NCBI GenBank assembly: GCA_016744725.1
Contig: JADGDW010000027.1
Coordinates: forward strand, 1-34,073
Source of the DNA: Candidatus Albibeggiatoa sp. nov. BB20
GTDB taxonomy: Bacteria; Pseudomonadota; Gammaproteobacteria; Beggiatoales; Beggiatoaceae
Length of the DNA stretch: 34,073 bases
Direction of reading: 5' to 3'
Numbering within the stretch: the stretch's first letter is position 1; each line of letters opens with the position of its first letter. The notes below the pieces were generated by a model. It did no database searches and had not been told where the DNA came from. It worked only from the letters and a program-made list of their open reading frames with translations. The position numbers and the translations under genes were made by a program. Shown here in pieces: positions 1 to 6,121 of the stretch.

Positions 1-2137
1 GAGTATTTGGAAAGTCTCTCCATGAGTGAAATATGCTTTGTAGTATATCTTCACGACCAAAAAAATTTTTACACGTTACAGGTTCACTAGAAAAAAAGGG
101 TATTTCATTAGCAACAACCCGAAATACATAATTGTCACTAGAAGCTTCTGGCCGTTGCTCTTCAAATAAGTGTAAACGCTTTGTTTGGCTCGCTAATAAA
201 AATTTAGATGGGTTATCATAAGTTTCTTCTAATACCCATTCTTTACTTTCTGAAAGAGTTCTGATTTTTCCTGTTTTTATTGCGTAATTCCATTGTTTTT
301 CTGTTGGAAGTGAGAAGCCTAATAATTTTGCGAAAGATTGGGCAACATAAGCATTAATACCAAGCAAATTCATTCCAAATAGTAAATTAAATCTTTGAAT
401 ATTAATAGATATCGTACTAATAAAATATGTTTCACCTAAGCTTAACTCAATTTTTATAAATTTAACTGTTTTTACAAAAGCTATCCTAATTTTTTGCAAA
501 ACAACTTTATTATTTGTTATTTGTAAACGTTTAGCTGAAATAGCATACTCCCCACCAAGCTGCTCCAGAACCTTCCCACTAATTTCAGCAAACTTATGAT
601 GTTTTTCATCAATTGGCATACCTTCAAACGCATTTGGATTAGCCAAAACCGCTTGGAAATCTAAAGGACAACCCCAATGCTGCGCTAAATATTTTGAAAC
701 CGCTTTCAACACATCAACCGAATCAGGCAACAATGCCGACTCCAATAACAAATCACGCACACCATCATGAAACTCATACTCAATATATTCATGCTGTTCT
801 GAACGCTTAATCAAACCGCTTAAAAAAATCTCTGCCAAATGCACCTGCCGAGACTGTGGCAACATCACACGCTGCACCAACCGCATTACATCCAAACACA
901 AAGGCGCGGCTGCTAAATATTCTGCCAACTCCTGTGCCATCGGCGATGCAAGTGCATAAAACCGTTGCAAACGCTGCTCAGCCGTCACACTACGCGCAAC
1001 CTGTTTCTGCTCAGAACTAATCCCCTCAACAAATGCCTTTTGCTCTGCTGCGGTCTGAAACACCACCCCAGAAATCCAAGCATCCGCCTTACCCATTAAA
1101 CTCCGCGCCCAAAACTGCAAAGACTCAGGTTCTAAAGTTATCACAGGCATTTTCATACCATTTGGCTGATGCTCAATCCAATCATCATCAATCACCCATT
1201 TGGTATTCGGCAAACTCGGTGCAGCCGCATGAAGATAAGTCCGCATCGTCTCGCCCAAACCGCAATTTGTCCACAAACGCTGAGGCAACATCTGCACAAT
1301 CGCCACAGGATTAGTCTTACCCCAAACATCAAAAAACGCAGCAATCTTACCTGAATACCACGCAGGCGAAGCACAATCACTGGCAATTAAGATCACCTGT
1401 CGTCCACGTGGGTCAATCAACTCTTTAGTCTGACAAACCCGTGAACCAGAATACAATCGTACTTTGAGCTGTTTATCCTGACTATCCTTCATTGGCTGCT
1501 CATAACGAAATGCAAAACGCCGTATATGACGAAACGCGGCATGTCGCTGTAACAAGCTGTACCACTCATTCATGGTTTTTTGCCAAACCCGCATTGATGC
1601 ACTTTCATCCACCACCAACACCACATCAAACCAAGGTTCAGTCAGATTTTTTAAAATAGGCAACCAAATGCCTTGTTCCGCAATAAACTGTACCGTTGCA
1701 TCCTCATCTAAAACGTCGCGTCGACCCGATTGTGTTTTATGAATCAAAGGACGTAATGCACGCTCTAAAAGTAATACATCAGGCAACATCGTGGTGGCGG
1801 GAACTCTAATCGATTCACCAAGATTTGAACCTGTCGAAGAAGGTAATGTAATAGGATAAGTTGTTGAGATTTCAGTTTGATTTGGGTCGATTGGGTCAGA
1901 TTTGTCTTTTTTAGAATTTGAATTATCATCAGATGATTCTTGAGGTGGGATAGGGTCTTTTATTTCTTCTGGCAATGCAGATTGTGTTTCGTCTTGTTCT
2001 ATAATTTCAGATGGATTTGATTCTGTTGCATCGACATAAGGCTTCATTTGCATCGCAAACCATAACGCATCTGCCAACTCTTCGGCAGTCGGTTCAATAC
2101 CATTTTTATGTAAGGCGTTGATGAAGTTTGTTAACAT
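1..2137 (-). CDS. vWA (SAV_2336-type) protein with FGE-like domain and start of a STAND NTPase, partial
   Basis: An uninterrupted minus-strand frame of 712 codons runs from ATG at 2137 off the left edge, so the C-terminus is missing. I translated it by hand and found no stop. After an acidic, Ser/Asp/Pro-rich linker (about residues 33-95) comes LLLERALRPL (about 115-128), then a von Willebrand A-like domain with an intact MIDAS motif, VVDESASM, near residue 177. A helical region with LAEIFLSGL follows, as in proteins named SAV_2336 N-terminal-related. Residues about 600-690 resemble the formylglycine-generating-enzyme fold (FAKLLGFSLPTEKQWNYA, then EWVLEE, then YVFRVV), but no catalytic Cys pair is visible. 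From about residue 692, NFFGREDILQSIF looks like the entry to a STAND/AAA NTPase; the Walker A would lie outside the window. It is last in an operon with MoxR, CHAT-VMAP and DUF29 genes (17 nt gap upstream). Inferred role: vWA partner of the MoxR ATPase in a conflict system. Confidence 0.85.
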   Translation of the reverse strand, partial: MLTNFINALHKNGIEPTAEELADALWFAMQMKPYVDATESNPSEIIEQDETQSALPEEIKDPIPPQESSDDNSNSKKDKSDPIDPNQTEISTTYPITLPSSTGSNLGESIRVPATTMLPDVLLLERALRPLIHKTQSGRRDVLDEDATVQFIAEQGIWLPILKNLTEPWFDVVLVVDESASMRVWQKTMNEWYSLLQRHAAFRHIRRFAFRYEQPMKDSQDKQLKVRLYSGSRVCQTKELIDPRGRQVILIASDCASPAWYSGKIAAFFDVWGKTNPVAIVQMLPQRLWTNCGLGETMRTYLHAAAPSLPNTKWVIDDDWIEHQPNGMKMPVITLEPESLQFWARSLMGKADAWISGVVFQTAAEQKAFVEGISSEQKQVARSVTAEQRLQRFYALASPMAQELAEYLAAAPLCLDVMRLVQRVMLPQSRQVHLAEIFLSGLIKRSEQHEYIEYEFHDGVRDLLLESALLPDSVDVLKAVSKYLAQHWGCPLDFQAVLANPNAFEGMPIDEKHHKFAEISGKVLEQLGGEYAISAKRLQITNNKVVLQKIRIAFVKTVKFIKIELSLGETYFISTISINIQRFNLLFGMNLLGINAYVAQSFAKLLGFSLPTEKQWNYAIKTGKIRTLSESKEWVLEETYDNPSKFLLASQTKRLHLFEEQRPEASSDNYVFRVVANEIPFFSSEPVTCKNFFGREDILQSIFHSWRDFPNT

Positions 2138-2154
2138 GATTAGTTTAAGCAAAC

Positions 2155-2619
2155 CTATTCTGGTGTAGGATAAAAATCACTATCCAATAATTGTTCAATT
2201 GTATAAGGGCAAACTTGAGGAAAGTGAGATAAACCCGTTTCCTTTTTGGCTAAAGATACTGCCTTTGGATAAGCGCGAATTAAGGCATCAGCTAAATAAT
2301 TTTTTAAACTTGGATAATTGTCTAATTGCTCTTGAATATGATAACGCTGCTCAATGATAGATGTTTTCCAACTTTTACCCGTAAATTCTGTCCATTTTTC
2401 AGATAATTGATTAAGTTGAAATTGCCATTTTAATAAATGGGTTAATAATATCACCAAATGACTCACCAATTCATTACGATCACGCTTCGCCAAACCTTCC
2501 AATTCCTCAATTAAATGTTCAACATCCACAGCTTGCCACTGTCTTGCTTTAAGTAAATCAATATGTTGGCTTACCCAACTTTCAAAGTTAGTATCATATT
2601 CTTGCTTTAAAACAGTCAT
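2155..2619 (-). CDS. DUF29 family protein
   Basis: A 154-residue, almost wholly helical protein. Its N-terminal YDTNFESWVSQHIDLLKARQW, followed by a DVEHLIEELEGLAKRDRNEL segment and a LLTHLLKWQFQ helix, is the classic layout of DUF29, a family common in cyanobacteria and large-genome filamentous proteobacteria. No catalytic residues are known for the family. There is no signal peptide or membrane segment, so it is cytoplasmic. It lies 40 nt after the MoxR gene and 17 nt before the vWA gene, within one transcription unit. That placement suggests an accessory role in the conflict system, but DUF29 genes are often free-standing and this one may be a passenger. The family call is firm; the function is unknown. 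Confidence 0.85.
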   Translation of the reverse strand: MTVLKQEYDTNFESWVSQHIDLLKARQWQAVDVEHLIEELEGLAKRDRNELVSHLVILLTHLLKWQFQLNQLSEKWTEFTGKSWKTSIIEQRYHIQEQLDNYPSLKNYLADALIRAYPKAVSLAKKETGLSHFPQVCPYTIEQLLDSDFYPTPE

Positions 2620-2659
2620 TGGTTTTCTCTATATTTTGATTGTATAGCTCACGATAAGC

Positions 2660-3625
2660 TTAATCATCCATTTCAGACAGTGATTTTAATAAGGTATCTT
2701 TTAGATTATCTGACGGGTTAATATCCTTCAATGCCAAATAAACTGCATTTAATAATTGGTCAGTTGCAAGTTGTTTTTTTTCTGTATTACGTCGCTTTAT
2801 GAATTCTTGAATTAACGCCTCTATTTTTGTTTTATATTTTGTTTCATATTCAGGCAATTTCCCAAGATGCGATTTGACAATTTCATCCAGCTTGGTTTTA
2901 TTAGGTGGGAGCATGTTTAATTGCAAACAACGACGTAAAAAAGCAGGTGGAAATTCACGCTCTCCGTTGCTGGTCATAATGACAAGAGGAAATTGATTGT
3001 TACACAAGATGCGACCACGTTTAATCTCTACTTTTTGCTCATTATCTGATGTGCTGTCATGAGTAAAAATAGATTGGGTTTCTTGTTTTAAGCGTTCCAA
3101 CTCAGGGATGATAAATTCACCTTCTTCAAAGATATGTAGTAAATTATTAGGCAAATCAATGTCACTTTTGTCAATTTCATCAATTAGCAATACTCTTAAA
3201 CTTTCTGAGGCGAATGCTGTACCTAATGCACCCAAACGCAAATATTTGCTAATATCAGGTGGTTCATTGCAGCCTTTTTTCAACAAAGACGTATCTTGTA
3301 ACCGTCCAATCGCATCGTAACTATATAAACTATCTTGTAATTTAGTTTGAGTGGTAATTGACCAGCGTAATACCTCACCTAAACCCAATTCATGCGCAAC
3401 AGAATACGCCAATGATGTTTTACCAACCCCCGGCTTGCCAGTGATTAATAACGGTCGACGCAAATACAATGCTGCATTGACTAATTCAATCTCATGCTCA
3501 CTAGGTTTGAAATTTTCACCTCTGCCTTTTTTAGCCTCTTTACTCAAATCACGCCAAGGTGGTGGCGGTGGTAAATCAATAAGAGCTTTTGAACCTTGGT
3601 ATATTTTCCAGTCATTACTTGGCAT
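2660..3625 (-). CDS. MoxR-type AAA+ ATPase
   Basis: A 321-residue AAA+ ATPase. Visible motifs are a Walker A, GKPGVGKTS (63-71), a Walker B, VLLIDEID (145-152), a sensor 1 strand, VIMTSNGER (215-223), and an arginine-finger-like FLRRC (229-233). The insert between Walker B and sensor 1 (about 170-210) is charged. The N-terminus carries a proline run and a KGRGENFKPSEHE segment ahead of the ATPase core. MoxR ATPases act with vWA proteins as chaperone-like remodelling machines. Here the partner would be the vWA protein two genes downstream, and the regulated protein would be the VMAP-bearing CHAT gene that ends only 3 nt upstream. Such coupling suggests co-translation. It belongs to the MoxR/YifB-like branch seen in vWA-MoxR-VMAP loci and not to the methanol-dehydrogenase cluster, since no mxa genes are nearby. 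The ATPase call is very secure. Confidence 0.93.
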   Translation of the reverse strand: MPSNDWKIYQGSKALIDLPPPPPWRDLSKEAKKGRGENFKPSEHEIELVNAALYLRRPLLITGKPGVGKTSLAYSVAHELGLGEVLRWSITTQTKLQDSLYSYDAIGRLQDTSLLKKGCNEPPDISKYLRLGALGTAFASESLRVLLIDEIDKSDIDLPNNLLHIFEEGEFIIPELERLKQETQSIFTHDSTSDNEQKVEIKRGRILCNNQFPLVIMTSNGEREFPPAFLRRCLQLNMLPPNKTKLDEIVKSHLGKLPEYETKYKTKIEALIQEFIKRRNTEKKQLATDQLLNAVYLALKDINPSDNLKDTLLKSLSEMDD

Positions 3626-3628
3626 AAG

Positions 3629-5071
3629 TTATCCTATATAATCCAAATCATTTTGAGATTGTAGTTGATGAAATGTTTCTGTTTTGAGTAGTGGTAATGT
3701 ATCAGCATCATCCCAGAGCAGGGAAAAATCACCAAGTTTCGTCTCATCACTATCATCCCATAATTCATTTCTTTTTTGCCAAATGAGTTCTGGTAAGAAT
3801 TTCAATTCTTTGTCTAATATTTCCTGTTCATCTAAAAAATATTCCTTATCAGTTTTTCTAAACCACAATATGATTGGAAATCCCTTTTTTATCAATTTAA
3901 ATAAAACGTTATTTTCTGGCTTAGAAGGAAATATTAGACAAATAACACCAGAACTGTGCAAATCTAAGTAAGGCATTTTTTCAATTTTATCTATCCATAT
4001 TAGGCTATTTGTTGAAGCAATTTGAAATTTTCTTTGTTCAGTATCCCAGCAACAATTTTCAGGAATTGATTGTAATTTTTCTTTATGCCGATTCCAAAAA
4101 AGACAGCAGTTATGTAAAAAACCAGTATTCTCTAAACGATCTAAGGAACGAATAATAACTTTGTAATTTATACCAATAGGATCATCAAATTGCGAGATTT
4201 TACAATATTCTATATCGTGGTTAAGCAAATGCTTTGGGAGGAAAAATTCAATAGTAAGACGTTCTATAGCGACTCTTATTACAGAATTCATTTGATGCAA
4301 GCTTAATATTTTTTGAATGGTATTAGGAAGGTTTTCAAGAGATGTATTCGTTTCATGAATTATTTTATTATCAACCCATGCCACAAGACCGTAATTTTTA
4401 GTATTTTCTCCGCCATATAGTGCAATTTGCAAACATGGCACAGTATTTTTTAAAGGTTTTTGTTGTTGGTTATAGTCTGATATTTCTAAATTATCTGATT
4501 TCTTAAATATTTTGGGTATTGTATTGAGCTTGTCTTGTTTTAAATACTTTGCTCTCATAGTTTCAATATGATTAAAGGCATTCTCATAATCAAAATTTTG
4601 ATTAGATTGGAGATAATTGTAAAAAAAACCACTAAATTGTTGCCCACTATAATCACTTATGTATGATTCCATACCAATAACATAATCAATGTGTTTTGAT
4701 ATAAATTTGGCAGATTCAGTAGAGTCGCAAGCACTTAAATATACACATTCAACATATTGCGAAAATTTTTGGAATGTATCAGCTAATTCTTCATTTGATA
4801 CAATATGTCTTTTAGCATCTTCATATTGCCTAAATACCAAGCCTTCTTTTTGACCATGCCCAATAAAATGAACGATGTTAGGTTTGAATTTAGATAAACT
4901 ATCATATAGCTCATAGTACGTTGATATACATCCAATAATTTTATTTGGAGCGACTATTGATAACTTATTGTGTTGCGCAACAACCGTACTAATTTCCTTT
5001 AATTCAGGAGTTTCGTTTATACTGGGTTTATCTTTAGGATTTGCAAAACATATCAAAATTTTCTTAGACAT
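3629..5071 (-). CDS. CHAT-like peptidase fused to VMAP C-terminal domain
   Basis: 480 residues in two parts. Residues 1 to about 180 resemble a CHAT (caspase-like) peptidase: strand KILICFANP, then IVHFIGHG with His72, then VYLSACDS with Cys115, the expected His-Cys dyad spacing. Residues about 205-480 match the VMAP-C domain (vWA-MoxR-associated protein): a strand pair with ALYGGENTKNYGLVAW, then RLTIEFFLPKHLL (271-283) and PIGINYKVIIRSLDRL (298-313), then a Trp-rich stretch and a final strand set with PIILWFRK. There is no signal peptide or membrane segment. It is the second gene of the operon, 10 nt after the small protein and 3 nt before MoxR. From family knowledge, VMAP links an effector to the MoxR/vWA pair; the likely output is ATP-gated proteolysis of cellular targets. 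Domain calls are strong; target and trigger are not visible. Confidence 0.85.
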   Translation of the reverse strand: MSKKILICFANPKDKPSINETPELKEISTVVAQHNKLSIVAPNKIIGCISTYYELYDSLSKFKPNIVHFIGHGQKEGLVFRQYEDAKRHIVSNEELADTFQKFSQYVECVYLSACDSTESAKFISKHIDYVIGMESYISDYSGQQFSGFFYNYLQSNQNFDYENAFNHIETMRAKYLKQDKLNTIPKIFKKSDNLEISDYNQQQKPLKNTVPCLQIALYGGENTKNYGLVAWVDNKIIHETNTSLENLPNTIQKILSLHQMNSVIRVAIERLTIEFFLPKHLLNHDIEYCKISQFDDPIGINYKVIIRSLDRLENTGFLHNCCLFWNRHKEKLQSIPENCCWDTEQRKFQIASTNSLIWIDKIEKMPYLDLHSSGVICLIFPSKPENNVLFKLIKKGFPIILWFRKTDKEYFLDEQEILDKELKFLPELIWQKRNELWDDSDETKLGDFSLLWDDADTLPLLKTETFHQLQSQNDLDYIG

Positions 5072-5081
5072 AACTGCAACT

Positions 5082-5468
5082 CTAATTGTTTTTCTGGCAA
5101 AAATCCTTTAAGCCTAATTTAAAAATATATAACAATACAGGAATTAATAAAAGTGTGGGTTGCCCAGTACTCGCAAGCAAATAGCCCAAGGCAATATCAA
5201 GTGCTTTATCAAATGGTTTATCTATAAAATTAGCCTCAAACTCAGGATTACAGATAACAGTACGAAAACTACCAAGAAACTTCTCAAAATCCTCACCATC
5301 AGAAGCACCTCGATGGAATGAATCATCTTCAACTGTAAAGATAATTTCCATTGCTTCGGATAAATTCCCATCACAATTATCAATATAACCTAAAGCATCC
5401 ATAGCATCTTGATTATCCGCAAATACGTCACGAAACTGTGCAATGTCTTCCTGAGTCACTGTAATCAT
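5082..5468 (-). CDS. Small helical protein, first gene of the conflict operon
   Basis: A 128-residue acidic protein that I cannot name with confidence. Residues 4-45 (QEDIAQFRDVF, then MDALGYIDNCDGNLSEAMEIIF) read like a three-helix UBA/CUE-type fold, with 'GY...NCDGNLSEA' at the right place. A loop (50-65) follows, then an FEKFLGSFRTVICNPEF segment, then a hydrophobic hairpin around TLLLIPVLLYIFKLG (about 106-120) that could be a membrane-associated or buried helix. It precedes the CHAT-VMAP gene by 10 nt and heads the operon. A weak Shine-Dalgarno (AGGGA) lies about 12 nt upstream. Possible roles are an adaptor, a membrane anchor or a trigger sensor for the peptidase. All of these are inferences; the UBA-like reading comes from pattern only. 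Confidence 0.75.
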   Translation of the reverse strand: MITVTQEDIAQFRDVFADNQDAMDALGYIDNCDGNLSEAMEIIFTVEDDSFHRGASDGEDFEKFLGSFRTVICNPEFEANFIDKPFDKALDIALGYLLASTGQPTLLLIPVLLYIFKLGLKDFCQKNN

Positions 5469-5682
5469 TTTTTTGATAATCCCTGTTGTAAATAATGTTA
5501 ACTATTAGAAGGTAATTTAATTATTTACTTGTGTGGGTTTAAAAAAGTAAATTTTGCAAAAAATAACCCTATATTTAGTTAATGCAAGGCTTTTAGAGAG
5601 AGTCAGTTTAGCAGGCGTGTTGAGAATAGCCAAGGTAAGTGAAAGGTAGCTATAAGGTGAAGTCAAACACGAGGTGGATATT
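5469..5682. other. Upstream region of the conflict operon, no gene seen
   Basis: About 215 nt with no credible reading frame. It is A/T-rich with T- and A-tracts at 5466-5475 and 5544-5550 and should contain the promoter of the minus-strand operon. I could not pick one convincing -35/-10 pair; TTGCAT followed 16 nt later by TATTTT (minus strand, around 5570-5600) is the best of several weak options. Confidence 0.4.
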
Positions 5683-5719
5683 AAAAAAAAGCCTCATCAC
5701 CAATAAAGACAAATGAGGC
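5683..5719 (-). terminator. Rho-independent terminator, minus strand
   Basis: The 7-bp stem GCCTCAT/ATGAGGC (5691-5697 with 5713-5719) has a 15-nt loop. On the minus strand it is followed directly by eight T residues (the A-run at 5683-5690). It has no annotated minus-strand gene just upstream except the 35-codon frame at 5746-5853, whose stop lies 26 nt away. Confidence 0.7.
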
Positions 5720-5745
5720 CAAAGAGAGAGAAAGAATATAGCGGA

Positions 5746-5853
5746 CTAAACGACTAAATAAGGTGCAAATAAACCATTGAATTCATTAACAGATATATCT
5801 TGCAAGCAGGTTTGATCTGCACATAATTCTAATTTATTAACAAATAAACGCAT
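5746..5853 (-). CDS. Candidate 35-residue small protein
   Basis: A short minus-strand frame of 35 codons plus TAG (begins MRLFVNKLELCADQ, ends NGLFAPYLVV). It is too short to trust on its own. What supports it is its setting: a sigma70-like promoter about 70 nt upstream (5928-5955) and a strong intrinsic terminator 26 nt after the stop, giving a self-contained unit of about 240 nt between two larger genes. The peptide has two Cys residues, at a C-x4-C spacing (CADQTC), and no signal peptide. No convincing Shine-Dalgarno is present, so the transcript could instead be a non-coding RNA. I do not recognise the sequence. Confidence 0.4.
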   Translation of the reverse strand: MRLFVNKLELCADQTCLQDISVNEFNGLFAPYLVV

Positions 5854-5927
5854 AGTTGAGTTGTGTTTAAAAAACTCAGTATCTTGTCTTATATATAATT
5901 TATTATTAATGATAATTATAACTTTAT

Positions 5928-5955
5928 TTTATACTAAAACTGATAGTAAAATCAA
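5928..5955 (-). promoter_or_regulatory. Sigma70-like promoter for the small transcription unit
   Basis: On the minus strand, TTGATT (5955-5950) and TATAAA (5933-5928) are separated by 16 nt. The start site would fall near 5920, leaving a leader of about 65 nt before the ATG at 5853. The region is very A/T-rich, so chance matches are likely; the terminator downstream is what raises its credibility. Confidence 0.4.
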
Positions 5956-6121
5956 GATTTGGTTTAAAATGTTTTTGTGAAAACTTAAATCTTAGTTTGC
6001 AGCATTTTCTTCTACATTTTCCTGCATTTATTTTAGTATTTATACGGTATTTTCACAGTATAAAATGATACCATTATCTTATTTTTTACGTTTCATTCTT
6101 TATAAAAGCAAGGGATAAAAT

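Noticed and set aside
1033..1386. Plus- and minus-strand frames of 61-93 codons inside the vWA gene
   Set aside because: They overlap an intact 712-codon frame with recognisable domains and have no independent support.
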